Shown piece by piece: positions 32,088 to 40,563 of a DNA stretch of 40,664 bases; within the stretch, counting starts at the first letter, position 1; each line of letters starts with the position of its first letter. The notes under the pieces are model-generated. The model was not told the origin of the DNA and ran no database searches. It was given only the letters and a program-made list of their open reading frames with translations. A program made the position numbers and the translations under genes. This DNA is from a bacterium. Its GTDB lineage: Bacteria > Elusimicrobiota > Elusimicrobia > UBA1565 > UBA9628. Location: NCBI GenBank assembly GCA_021799485.1, contig JAJZAK010000020.1, forward strand, positions 1 through 40,664, written 5' to 3'.

Positions 32088-34502
32088 TTAACAAGCCAAG
32101 TCATCGACGAACTGTCCGGCCGACTGGTGCCGCTTTCGAGGATCTGGGTCGAGGGCCTTCGCGAAGACGGCATCAAGACGTTCTGAAGCGCCCTTGTAAT
32201 GCCGGCTCAGCGGGTCGCGAGGCCCCTCGATCTTGCGCTTGAGCATCCCCTCATGGGTGCCGTCAAAGGGCAGCCTTCCTGAAAGAGCCTCGTAAGCGCA
32301 CAGCGCCAGGGAATAAACGTCCGACTGAGGGACAGGCTGCCCCATCGCCTGCTCCGGAGCCATGTAAGCCGGGGTGCCGAGGACGGCTCCCGTCTGCGTG
32401 AGCCTCGTGAGCGCCTCGCTGGCGAAGCTCGCGATCCCGAAATCCATGACTTTCGCGAGACCCTCCCGCGTCACCATGATATTGGAGGGCTTGAGATCCC
32501 GATGAACCACCCCCTTGCGATGGGCGTAGTCCAGGGCTTCCGCCACGCCTCGCAAAACGGAGAGAACGCCGTCCAGTGCCAAGGGGCGGCGCGGAGAGGC
32601 CAAGTCCGCGAGCGTCCGGCCGTCCACAAATTCAAAAACGAGATAGATCTCTCCGGCGCACTCGGTCACGGAGTGGATCGTGACGATGTTCGGATGGGAA
32701 AGTCGGGCGACGATCCTGGCCTCGGCGATGAAACGATCCCGCACGCGAGGGCTCGCGTTCACGTCGCCGCGCATTTTCTTCACGGCGACGCGGCGGTCGA
32801 GCCGGAGATCGCGCCCTTCGTAGACGACCCCCATCCCGCCAGAGCCCAACACTTGGTCGAGCCTGACCTGGCCGTCGATGAACGATCCCTCGGCGCCAAG
32901 CCCGAAAGCCGGAAGACGCTCCATCGCCTCCGAGCCGCCTCGTTTAAAGGCCTTCGCGCCTTGCCACAGCCCAAAGAGAAGCAGCAACCCTCCAAGCGCG
33001 GGTACGGCGTCGATCGCGAAACGACGCATGGGGCTGAGCCCCGAAGCCGGGGCCGAGTTCGGCGGCGCCTGGGCGAGAGCGTTATTGTCAAAGACCGCCG
33101 CCAAATCCCCCTCTCCAGGCCCGCTTCGACGAGCTTTCTGAAGGTACGCCTCGAATCGCGGATTGATGCGCACCGCGTTTTCGAGGCTGTCGATCATCTC
33201 CTCACGGCGTCCGAGCCCGGCGAGAGCCATCGCCCGGAAAAGCCAGGCGTGCGCGTTATTGGGATCGAGCGCGAGAGCCGCGCCCGCGGCCGCCAAGGCG
33301 TCCTTGAAACGCTTGGCCTTGACGAGCGCGAAGGACTTGAGCGCCGCGATCGAGGCGTTTTTAGGCGAGAGCTTCATCGCCCGCGTCAGATCGGAGAGCG
33401 CCGCCCGGGGACTTCCCAGCCGCAGGTAAGCCGCCGCCCGTGTGAAATAGGCCTGGGGATCCTTCGGATCAAGCCGCACGGCCTGATCCGATTCCTTAAG
33501 AGCCGCCTGGACATCGAGAGCGCCCATGGCCTCCCGAGCTTGCCCCACGAGGGCCGTGGCTTCTCCGTTCCGAAGGACGCCCGAAAGTTTCCCCTCCTCC
33601 GAGGATGGAGTATTTCCAAGCCCCACGGATCCCCCTGGAATGATGTCGGCAAAGGCGACTTGGCCTGTTTGCGCCGTATGAATGGCTCGGATCGCGCCCA
33701 GGGTCGCGGCCGCGGCCTCGCTGCCGGGATCGATCGCGAGAGCGCTTTGAGCGTCGGCCCGCGCCGCCGCCGTATTGCCCATTCCGTATTCAGCCTGCGC
33801 CTTCAAGGAATAGGCCCGGGCGCTTTGAGGATCTAGATTCAGCGCTTGCTGGGCCTGGGATACCGCCTGGGAGTAGTCCCCATCCGAAAGGCTCTGCTCG
33901 GAGCCGTAGGTATAAGCCTGGGAATTATCCGGCTGAGCCTGCTGCCATTGCCCGGGAGTCATGATGCGGTCCGCCCAAGGGTCGCCGCTGTCCATGATGG
34001 CCACATGGAACGGCGTCTCGATTAGATTCCCGTACATGTCCTGTTTGAGCTGGGACACGATCGACGCCATTTTCTGCTGATCTTGCGAGGATAAGTTCCC
34101 CGCGTCCTGTTGGACGAGATTCTTGCCGCTTTCCTCCAAGTTGAAATAGTTCCAAACGGCCTGCATTTGAGCGGAAGTGATGTCGCCGTCGCCGAGGACG
34201 CTCTGGTTCGAGAAAACCGAACGAATATAAGGGCTCTCGTCGCCGTCTTGGGCGGCCAAGTCGGCCGCGACCTGACCAAGTTGAGCCTGGCTGTAGCAGC
34301 GGCCCTGTCCCGACGGACAAGGAATATCCGGAGGCGGCAACCCCGCCGCCAAGGCAGGAGCCACCCAAAGCCACGGAAGGCAAAAGATGACGACGGAAGG
34401 CCGCGCAAGGCAGCGAAATGACGCAAAAATTCCGTGAGTTCCTCGATGCTTTCCGCAAGCATCCGCTGCCTTCTGCTGCCTTGCGCTGTCGATCGCTGCC
34501 AT
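32088..34502 (-). CDS. Transmembrane Ser/Thr protein kinase with N-terminal TPR sensor
   Basis: An 804-residue protein with the reverse of the usual PknB layout. Residues 35-52 form a signal peptide-like helix (VVIFCLPWLWVAPALAAG). An exported region of about 440 residues follows, with TPR-like repeats at about 205-265 and 315-455 (DPKDPQAYFTRAAAYLRLG). One membrane helix lies at about 495-513. The cytoplasmic kinase spans 545-800, with glycine loop GSGGMGVVYEG at 553-563, K575, HRD at 667-669, DFG at 687-689 and APE at 715-717, all catalytic. Thus TPRs outside could sense a ligand or protein and control the kinase inside. The 5' end is uncertain: the ATG lacks a Shine-Dalgarno. It lies 6 nt after a DUF2332 gene in a signalling operon. 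Confidence 0.85.
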   Translation of the reverse strand: MAAIDSARQQKAADACGKHRGTHGIFASFRCLARPSVVIFCLPWLWVAPALAAGLPPPDIPCPSGQGRCYSQAQLGQVAADLAAQDGDESPYIRSVFSNQSVLGDGDITSAQMQAVWNYFNLEESGKNLVQQDAGNLSSQDQQKMASIVSQLKQDMYGNLIETPFHVAIMDSGDPWADRIMTPGQWQQAQPDNSQAYTYGSEQSLSDGDYSQAVSQAQQALNLDPQSARAYSLKAQAEYGMGNTAAARADAQSALAIDPGSEAAAATLGAIRAIHTAQTGQVAFADIIPGGSVGLGNTPSSEEGKLSGVLRNGEATALVGQAREAMGALDVQAALKESDQAVRLDPKDPQAYFTRAAAYLRLGSPRAALSDLTRAMKLSPKNASIAALKSFALVKAKRFKDALAAAGAALALDPNNAHAWLFRAMALAGLGRREEMIDSLENAVRINPRFEAYLQKARRSGPGEGDLAAVFDNNALAQAPPNSAPASGLSPMRRFAIDAVPALGGLLLLFGLWQGAKAFKRGGSEAMERLPAFGLGAEGSFIDGQVRLDQVLGSGGMGVVYEGRDLRLDRRVAVKKMRGDVNASPRVRDRFIAEARIVARLSHPNIVTIHSVTECAGEIYLVFEFVDGRTLADLASPRRPLALDGVLSVLRGVAEALDYAHRKGVVHRDLKPSNIMVTREGLAKVMDFGIASFASEALTRLTQTGAVLGTPAYMAPEQAMGQPVPQSDVYSLALCAYEALSGRLPFDGTHEGMLKRKIEGPRDPLSRHYKGASERLDAVFAKALDPDPRKRHQSAGQFVDDLAC

Positions 34503-34508
34503 TGATGC

Positions 34509-35546
34509 TCAGGAGAGAAACTTCGCGGCCGCTGCTTCGTCGAACTCGATTTTTCCTTCGCCATGGTCGAAGGAGGCCATGACAAGACCGTCAAGAGCGC
34601 CGTCGACGAGCTTCCAGGCGCGCAGCTGAAGGGTGGTGGAATAAAGCTCGCCCCTCACATGCTCCACTTCGACCCATAGGGCCCGGCCCTCCCACGGCGC
34701 CATCATACGAGCGACTTGCGCCTGGTAATCCCGGTATTCTTCGTCGCTCATGAGCTCCGAAATTCCCGTGTTGAACAGGAGAATTCCGGCGTCGTCCTCG
34801 GCCGGAAGATTCTTGGACAAGAACGGCCCCGCCATATTCTCCCGGCATTTCACAAGCTGAAGCCATCCGGCCTCCCTCTGATTGAGTTCCTGAACCTTGC
34901 GCGCGACCTGATCCAGAACGCGGATTTGACGCATCTGGTCCGGGAAAAGGCAAGCCGTCAGCCATCGCCGATCGCGGATGTCATCGAGAGAGAGCGGCGC
35001 GGAATCGATGCCGACGCGCCCCAAAACAAGCTCCGAGTCGAAACCCACAAAGCCCAGCGTCTTGTCCGCGGTGAGGTCGAGGCCCGCCCCGGCCCCCGCC
35101 TGCGCGACGTAGAACGGGAGCCCCCGGCGCTGGAAGTAGAGAATCGCGGGCGGCATCCAAAGAGTCGAACGCGCCCATATGAACGGACGCCGCCGCGATT
35201 TCTGGAGATTCCCGTAGAAGGATGCCGGCGGCCCGGCAAGAAACCTCGACAAGGCGGCGGATGGATCGGCTTCATCCGTGCCGCCGCAAGAGGGAAAATA
35301 AGGAACGAAGGGAGATTGGGCGTCGTCGAGGGCCTCGAAATGCAAGCAGGAGAGAAAAAGGGCCCACGCCTCCATCCAGCCGACGAACCGTCTTTTCTCC
35401 CAGGCCTTCTGCGCGGCAGCCCACCAAGCAGGCTCCCCTTTCGAGAGCTCGGACTTGAGAGCGCGCAGGAGCGCCTGCGAGACGGGCATATGGGCGGACG
35501 TCGCCTCGCCGCGTTCGAGTTGGGAGAGAAAAAGAGCCTTGTCCAT
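34509..35546 (-). CDS. DUF2332 family protein
   Basis: A 345-residue cytoplasmic protein. Recognisable DUF2332 landmarks are LSCLHFEALDDAQSPFVPYFPSCGG-like sequence in the first third (65-89), AQAGAGAGLDLTADKTLG (equivalent to the family's GASAGLNL motif), and the C-terminal ELMSDEEYRDYQAQVARM and ALWVEVEH. The biochemical role of the family is unknown; the Gly-rich AGAGAGLDL motif suggests a nucleotide- or SAM-type binding site, but this is inference. It lies directly (stop to ATG) after the receiver-kinase hybrid and just before the Ser/Thr kinase, so it may be a target or modulator in that signalling set. Confidence 0.75.
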   Translation of the reverse strand: MDKALFLSQLERGEATSAHMPVSQALLRALKSELSKGEPAWWAAAQKAWEKRRFVGWMEAWALFLSCLHFEALDDAQSPFVPYFPSCGGTDEADPSAALSRFLAGPPASFYGNLQKSRRRPFIWARSTLWMPPAILYFQRRGLPFYVAQAGAGAGLDLTADKTLGFVGFDSELVLGRVGIDSAPLSLDDIRDRRWLTACLFPDQMRQIRVLDQVARKVQELNQREAGWLQLVKCRENMAGPFLSKNLPAEDDAGILLFNTGISELMSDEEYRDYQAQVARMMAPWEGRALWVEVEHVRGELYSTTLQLRAWKLVDGALDGLVMASFDHGEGKIEFDEAAAAKFLS

Positions 35547-36725
35547 TTAGGGTTTGCCGAGCCCCGGCGCCACTGGAACCGCGAATTGGAACGTCGCCCC
35601 TTTGTCGGGCCCCGCGCTTTCGACCCATATCCGGCCGTGGTGCGCTTCCAGGACCTCCTTCGCGATCGAGAGGCCAAGGCCCATCCGCCCGCCTCCCGCC
35701 CGGCTCTCGGCTTGGTAGAAACTGGCGAAAATCTTATCGGCTTCGCCGGCCGGCAACCCCTCCCCGGTATCCTTGACGGCGAAGACGACCTCGCTCCCCA
35801 AGGACCGAAGGCTCACGGTGATCCTGCCTCCCGTCGTAGTATGACGGATCGCGTTCTCCAAAAGGTTGTTGAGAACCTGCAGGAGGCGGTTTCTGTCCCC
35901 CAAGATAGGCGAAAGGCCCGGCATGATTTCGACCGAAACGTCGATCCCCTTCGCCTTCGCCCGCGCCTGGGGACCGGGCATCGCTTCCTCAATGATCGCC
36001 GCCGCCGATATCGGCTCCGGCGACACCCGGAGCTTGCCCTGCTCGATCGACTCCCAGTCGACCAGATCTTGAATGAGATGCCCGACTTGCTTGATCGCGC
36101 CGCCGATGTAGGCAAGGCGTTTTTTCTGCTCGGCGTCGAGGGCCTCGTCGCCGCCAAGGCTCGCGACAAGAAGCTCGTAACCCGCCTGAAGCCCCATGAC
36201 GGTGTTCGCGAGATCGTGGGACGCCATCGCCAGGAACCGCGACTTCATCTGGCTGAGGCGCTCAAGCTGCTCGTTGAACTGGGCGAGTTGAAGATTGGCG
36301 ACGCGAAGCTCGGCGATAAGGCTTTTATTCTCGTCGCGCAGCCTCTTTTTTTCCCATGCGCGGTCGACCGCGCGGCGCACGTCAGGGAAGGCGGCGGGTT
36401 TGACGAGGAAGGCGCACGCGGCCTCGTCGATCGCCCCGACCGTAACCTCGGCGTCCTCCCGGCCGGTGAGCATCACGAACTCGGACGCAGCTCCCGCCGC
36501 GCGCAGCCGCCGGATCGTCTCAAGGCCGGTCGTGTCCGGCAGGTTATAGTCCATGAGGATCACGTCAAAGCGGCCGTACGCCGCCCGATCGATGGCCTCG
36601 GCTCCCGTCGCGGCCTCCCCATGCTCGTAACCCAAGGCCTCGAAATTATCCCCGATCGTCTCGCGCATGCCGGCATCGTCGTCGACGATCAGGACGCGCG
36701 GGAAGACGGGCTTGGGGTTGGTCAT
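35547..36725 (-). CDS. Receiver-histidine kinase hybrid
   Basis: A 392-residue soluble protein with an N-terminal receiver followed by a kinase. Receiver: D15-D17 (LIVDDDAGM), acceptor D59 (VILMDYNLP), T87, K109 (FLVKPAA). A coiled-coil linker of about 35 residues (AWEKKRLRDENKSLIAEL) leads to the HisKA helix with H170 (FLAMASHDLANTVM). The HATPase domain has NRLLQVLNNLLENAIRH (N box), VKDTGEGLP (G1), and RMGLGLSIAKEVLEAHHG (G2). Such proteins are driven by phosphorylation from another kinase, here most likely the dCache kinase whose stop overlaps its start by 4 nt. No membrane segment. Confidence 0.92.
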   Translation of the reverse strand: MTNPKPVFPRVLIVDDDAGMRETIGDNFEALGYEHGEAATGAEAIDRAAYGRFDVILMDYNLPDTTGLETIRRLRAAGAASEFVMLTGREDAEVTVGAIDEAACAFLVKPAAFPDVRRAVDRAWEKKRLRDENKSLIAELRVANLQLAQFNEQLERLSQMKSRFLAMASHDLANTVMGLQAGYELLVASLGGDEALDAEQKKRLAYIGGAIKQVGHLIQDLVDWESIEQGKLRVSPEPISAAAIIEEAMPGPQARAKAKGIDVSVEIMPGLSPILGDRNRLLQVLNNLLENAIRHTTTGGRITVSLRSLGSEVVFAVKDTGEGLPAGEADKIFASFYQAESRAGGGRMGLGLSIAKEVLEAHHGRIWVESAGPDKGATFQFAVPVAPGLGKP

Positions 36726-38593
36726 GCGGGTTTGGCGAGCGGCAACAGGAGACGAAACGATGTTCCCTTTCCAGGCATGCTGTGGACCTCTATTTTCCCC
36801 TTGTGCAAGTCGATCACCTTGCGCACGACCGCGAGGCCCAACCCCGTGCCGCGCGCCTTGGTCGTAAAGAAAGGCGTGAAAATCTTCTCTTTCACCTCCA
36901 CCGGCATTCCCGGGCCGGTATCGGCGACCTCAAGCGCCGCCATGCCGTCGACGACCGATGTCTTCACCCCCACCGCCCCGCCGCCGGGCATCACCTCGAT
37001 GCCGTTTCCGAGGAGGTTGCGGATCGCCTGCTGCATATAGGCCTTGTCCACTTCGACAAAGGGATCCGAAGGATGGAAGTGCCGGACGACTTTGATGTGG
37101 GGGGGCAAGGGATAAACGGAAAGGATGTCGTCGAGGAAGGCGTTGAGGGGCACGCGCTCGGCCTTGAGCTCCCTTTCCCGCGAATAGCTGAGGATCTCGG
37201 AGATGATGCCGTTCGCCTGCTGGATTTCGGACTCGATGATCTTGATGTGCTTGGCGATCTTGGGCTCGGCATCGAGCTGCGGCCCCAGCCTAGCCTTGAT
37301 CAGGTAGATCGAGTTGTTGATGACCGCCAAGGGGTTTCGGATTTCATGTCCCACGACGGAGGCCATCTGCCCGATGGCCGCCAGGCGCTCCTTGCGGATC
37401 AACTCATCCTGAGCCGAGCGCAGCTCGCGCGTTCGGGCCGCGACTTTTTTTTCCAGGTCCTTCGAGCCAGCCTCGAGCTCCTCCTTGGTGGCCAAGAGTT
37501 CGGCGGTCTTCTCTCGGAGAGACTCGCTCATCGCGACGAAGGTCTCCCCCAGATCTCCGATTTCATTATTCGCCTGCGCCAGGTCCGGAGGCTCCTCGAA
37601 ACGCCCTTGCGCCAGCTTCTGGGCCGCCTCGCGCAGGAGCCGTATGGGGTAGGTGATGAACTCGGCCAGGATGATCGAGACAAGCGCCGCGCCCATGATG
37701 GCGAGGCCGACAAGCCACCACGCGCTCTTCATCATCGCGCGAGCCGGCGTATCGACCGCGCGCATCGGCTCCTCGATATAAACGATCCAGTCCAAATTTC
37801 TGACGTAGGCGTAGGCGGCCAGGACGCTCCTGGCGTCCTGAAGCTTCATGATCCTGGCGCCGGATTCCCTGGCTTGGCTTGCGATGTCGATGAGCACATC
37901 CTTGTCGACCGGGAGGCGCATTTTCTGGTAGGCCAAATCCACGTCGGAAGCGGCCACGGCGTCCCCATCGGAAGTGACGACCCACGCGCGTTTAAGGCCC
38001 TTTGGCGGCGGCGGGAATTCCATGCGCAGGAGCTTCGATACCCCCTCGAGAGAAACCTCCCCCGCGAGGACCCCGACGATTCCGCCCGCGCCCCGGATCG
38101 CCACGGCGACCGTGCTGCAGGGGTCCCCGTGGATGCGGGTAACGCCTCCCATGTACTGCCCGTCCGCGATCGACATCTTGAAAAAGTCCCGCCCCGCGAA
38201 GCTCTTCGGCCATACGTAAGTTCCGGGATAGCGCTCGGCGCGGGCCAGGACGTTCCCGTCGGCGTCAAGAAGATAAACCCGCATGAACGCGGCATGAGCG
38301 GCCATCACCTTATCCAGTTCGGCGCGCTGGCGGTCCCGGCCCAGGGACCAAAATCCCTCGATCCCCGCCAGATCGGAGAGCACGCCTCGAAAGGTTAGGA
38401 CGTACTTGGAGGCCGTGTCGGCGAAGCCGACGGCCAAGTTGCGTTCGTCGCCCAGAACCACTCGCTCAAGGGAGCGGCGGGAATACTTGATGAGGGACAG
38501 GGAGACGACCGCGACCGGGACGACCGACACCAGCAGGAACCAGAAAAGAAGCCAATGGGCGAGCCGCCCACGATGCCCTCGCTTCAGCGCCAT
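36722..38593 (-). CDS. Membrane sensor histidine kinase with dCache domain
   Basis: A 623-residue kinase. First membrane helix about 13-34, periplasmic double-Cache ligand-binding region about 40-283 (YLLDADGNVLARAERYPG, then VVTSDGDAVAASDVD), second helix about 290-311, HAMP domain about 312-365, coiled coil to 400, then HisKA with H416 in VVGHEIRNPLAVINN and HATPase with LLGNGIEVMPGG, VADTGPGMP and GTGLGLAVVRKVIDLHKG. It senses a small molecule outside and autophosphorylates. A receiver gene precedes it by 48 nt and the hybrid kinase follows with a 4-nt overlap, suggesting a phosphorelay. Confidence 0.93.
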   Translation of the reverse strand: MALKRGHRGRLAHWLLFWFLLVSVVPVAVVSLSLIKYSRRSLERVVLGDERNLAVGFADTASKYVLTFRGVLSDLAGIEGFWSLGRDRQRAELDKVMAAHAAFMRVYLLDADGNVLARAERYPGTYVWPKSFAGRDFFKMSIADGQYMGGVTRIHGDPCSTVAVAIRGAGGIVGVLAGEVSLEGVSKLLRMEFPPPPKGLKRAWVVTSDGDAVAASDVDLAYQKMRLPVDKDVLIDIASQARESGARIMKLQDARSVLAAYAYVRNLDWIVYIEEPMRAVDTPARAMMKSAWWLVGLAIMGAALVSIILAEFITYPIRLLREAAQKLAQGRFEEPPDLAQANNEIGDLGETFVAMSESLREKTAELLATKEELEAGSKDLEKKVAARTRELRSAQDELIRKERLAAIGQMASVVGHEIRNPLAVINNSIYLIKARLGPQLDAEPKIAKHIKIIESEIQQANGIISEILSYSRERELKAERVPLNAFLDDILSVYPLPPHIKVVRHFHPSDPFVEVDKAYMQQAIRNLLGNGIEVMPGGGAVGVKTSVVDGMAALEVADTGPGMPVEVKEKIFTPFFTTKARGTGLGLAVVRKVIDLHKGKIEVHSMPGKGTSFRLLLPLAKPA

Positions 38594-38641
38594 AGGCCCA
38601 TGCCGCCGTTGCCGCGCGGGCCGCTTTTGTCGTGGCGGCTC

Positions 38642-39028
38642 TTACGCTCGCTGGCGCGATAAAAGCTGGCGGATGCGGGCGGACAACTCGGCCAGGTTGA
38701 ACGGCTTCGTAAGATATTCATCGGCCCCGAGCTCAAATCCTTGGGTTTTTTCCTCGGGAGAAAGGAAGCGCCCGGTCATCATGATCAGGACCACGCTTTT
38801 GGAGCGCCGACGCAGCTCCTGGCAGATTTGAAAACCGGAGGAATCCGGAAGCTGAATGTCCATGATCACGGCGTCGGGGTCGAGCTTTTTCGCGGCGGCA
38901 ATCCCCTCCTCCGCCGTTCCGGCCTGGTGGCAGGCGTAGCCGTCGAGCTCCAGGACCTCGGCGAGACTTTCGCGCAAATGGGCGTCGTCGTCGATAATAA
39001 GCAGTTTTTGGCCGTTGAAGCTCGCCAT
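38642..39028 (-). CDS. Stand-alone response regulator
   Basis: A 128-residue receiver with D13-D15 (LLIIDDDAHL), phospho-acceptor D57 (AVIMDIQLP), T85 (LIMMTGRF) and K108 (YLTKPFN). It has no output domain. Lying between the winged-helix regulator (5 nt) and the dCache kinase (48 nt), it is the probable first phosphate acceptor of that kinase, passing the signal to an unknown partner. The receiver alone could also supply the phosphorylatable domain missing from the neighbouring degenerate regulator. Confidence 0.9.
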   Translation of the reverse strand: MASFNGQKLLIIDDDAHLRESLAEVLELDGYACHQAGTAEEGIAAAKKLDPDAVIMDIQLPDSSGFQICQELRRRSKSVVLIMMTGRFLSPEEKTQGFELGADEYLTKPFNLAELSARIRQLLSRQRA

Positions 39029-39033
39029 CGGGT

Positions 39034-39909
39034 CTACCTCCGGGATTGCGTCGGCGGGACGAGTTTATAGCCGACGCAGGGAATCGTCGTGACGTGCTTC
39101 GATGCGGGCCCCAGCTTCTCGCGCAGGCGCCGGACATGGACGTCAACCGTGCGGGGGGATCCGAAGTAATTGTAGCCCCATACGCGTTCGATGAGATAGG
39201 GTCGGCTTAGGACGCGGTTGGGAGAGCTGAGAAAGACATAAAGAAGGTCGAGTTCCTTGGAAGTCAGAGCCACCCGTTTGCCGTTGACATGAAGGGTGTA
39301 GCTCGTCAAGTTGAGCTCGATCGCGCCCATCTTGATAAGTTCCTCGGCGCCGGCCTGTCTCGTGCGGCGAAGGACCGCCTTGATCCGGGCGAGGCACTCG
39401 GCCACGTCCCAGTTGAGAGACAGGCATTCGTCGGCCCCGGCCTGGAAGAAAACGAGCCGCAGGCTCGTCCGATCCGGCGACTGGGCGGATACCACCGATG
39501 GGGACGGCATGGGCGCCGCTTGGATTTGAGGATTGCCGGTTCCGGCAAAGGCGGGGGCAAGGCGAGTCTTGAGGCCCGACGGCCATGCCGCGGGCTGGCG
39601 CGGCGCTTCGGCGGCCGCGCGCGGCTGCTGGCCGTTGGTCGACGGCTCCGCGCCGAACTCCACTAAAGCGACTATCGGTATTTGGCGGCATGGCCCCCGA
39701 GAGCGGATGGATTTAATGAGGTCAATGCCATCCTCATCGGCGAGCTTCTGGCCGATCAAGAGGAGATCCGCGCCTCCGTTGGAGAGGAACCCAAGCGTCT
39801 CCTTGCCCCGTTGGGCGATGGTGAGGGACATTCCCCCCGCCTTCAGGGCGTCGGTCAGGACCGAGGCTCGAGCTGGTTCCCGAGAGGCGAAAATGACGTT
39901 GGTCTTCAC
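39034..39909 (-). CDS. OmpR-type regulator with split, degenerate receiver
   Basis: A 291-residue protein. The C-terminal 95 residues are a standard OmpR/PhoB winged helix (MGAIELNLTSYTLHVNG, LTSKELDLLYVFLSSPN, RTVDVHVRRLREKLG). The N-terminal part has the receiver's strand-helix order but lacks its chemistry: no acidic pair after strand 1 (VIFASREPAR), G53 where the phospho-Asp belongs (LLLIGQKLADEDG), and L165 where the Lys is expected (AGADECLSLNW). A low-complexity Pro/Ala/Gln insert of about 70 residues (84-155) separates strand 4 from strand 5. DNA binding is therefore probably not controlled by its own phosphorylation. First of the run continuing with the receiver gene. Confidence 0.88.
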   Translation of the reverse strand: MKTNVIFASREPARASVLTDALKAGGMSLTIAQRGKETLGFLSNGGADLLLIGQKLADEDGIDLIKSIRSRGPCRQIPIVALVEFGAEPSTNGQQPRAAAEAPRQPAAWPSGLKTRLAPAFAGTGNPQIQAAPMPSPSVVSAQSPDRTSLRLVFFQAGADECLSLNWDVAECLARIKAVLRRTRQAGAEELIKMGAIELNLTSYTLHVNGKRVALTSKELDLLYVFLSSPNRVLSRPYLIERVWGYNYFGSPRTVDVHVRRLREKLGPASKHVTTIPCVGYKLVPPTQSRR

Positions 39910-39951
39910 GAAATCGAGTCCACCTCGGACGGGCGCGAGATCAGGAGCGGC

Positions 39952-40404
39952 CTAGGAAAGAGGCTCAGAAGCCTCCTCCTCGACGGCCCCCGCCTGCTCG
40001 AATTCAAACCGCAGCCCGCCCAGGTCCGTCACGCCGGCCAGGAAGTTGTAACAAACACTCACAACCAAGAAAAGAGAGTCCATGAGGATCATGTAGAAAA
40101 GCGCGAAAAAACCGATGGCCATGAGCCGGGATCCAATGCCATAACCGGCCATCGCCGCCGGGGGCAAGACGCCGAAATAAAGGATGCCCGCAAAAAGCCC
40201 CAGCCCCATCACAAGCCCCGAGAGCGCCGGGCGAACGGCCCAAATGACGGCAAGAGCGGCGAGGAGCCCTCCGCCCATGCCGACAAGGGCATGGCCTGTT
40301 CTCCAGGACATCAAAACGAGAATCGCGCCGCCGACAACCGCAGTGGGGATCATCGGATGGGTGTGCCAATAAGGATCAATTCGCTTGAGGTCAAATTTCA
40401 TCAT
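39952..40404 (-). CDS. Membrane protein of unknown function
   Basis: A 150-residue protein with about five hydrophobic segments (MIPTAVVGGAILVLMSW, ALVGMGGGLLAALAVIW, LSGLVMGLGLFAGILYFGVLPPAAM, IGFFALFYMILMDSLFLVVSV) and an acidic C-terminus FEQAGAVEEEASEPLS in the cytoplasm or periplasm. No family recognised. Two ATGs start the frame (MMKFDLKRIDPYW). A good promoter sits 8 nt upstream. It precedes the regulator gene by 42 nt on the same strand, so it may head the signalling operon. Confidence 0.65.
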   Translation of the reverse strand: MMKFDLKRIDPYWHTHPMIPTAVVGGAILVLMSWRTGHALVGMGGGLLAALAVIWAVRPALSGLVMGLGLFAGILYFGVLPPAAMAGYGIGSRLMAIGFFALFYMILMDSLFLVVSVCYNFLAGVTDLGGLRFEFEQAGAVEEEASEPLS

Positions 40405-40441
40405 TATGAGAAAGAGTAACAGAACTATGACGCTAATTCAA
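40405..40441 (-). promoter_or_regulatory. Promoter of the 150-aa membrane protein and signalling run
   Basis: On the minus strand -35 TTGAAT (40441-40436) and -10 TACTCT (40418-40413) are exactly 17 bp apart. The ATG at 40404 lies 8 nt beyond the -10, so transcription would begin at or within a few bases of the start codon, without room for a ribosome-binding site. Confidence 0.6.
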
Positions 40442-40497
40442 GGGAATTGTCATGTCCCAAATCCTCAAGCAAGCCCGAGGTCTGAAGAAATAAAATA

Positions 40498-40556
40498 CCT
40501 CGCGTCCCGACGGTAGGGAAGAATCGGTGAAAAGCGGCAACTTTTCACCCGCGAGG
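40498..40556 (+). promoter_or_regulatory. IS left end with hairpin masking the transposase ribosome-binding site
   Basis: Two nested inverted repeats: CCTCGCG (40498-40504) with CGCGAGG (40550-40556), and inside it GGTGAAAAG (40526-40534) with CTTTTCACC (40541-40549) around a CGGCAA loop. The outer right arm overlaps the Shine-Dalgarno GAGGTGA (40553-40559) just before the transposase ATG. A transcript that enters from outside would contain both arms and hide the site, the protection known for IS10 and IS50. CCTCGCG probably marks the IS terminus. Confidence 0.7.
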
Positions 40557-40563
40557 TGAAAGC

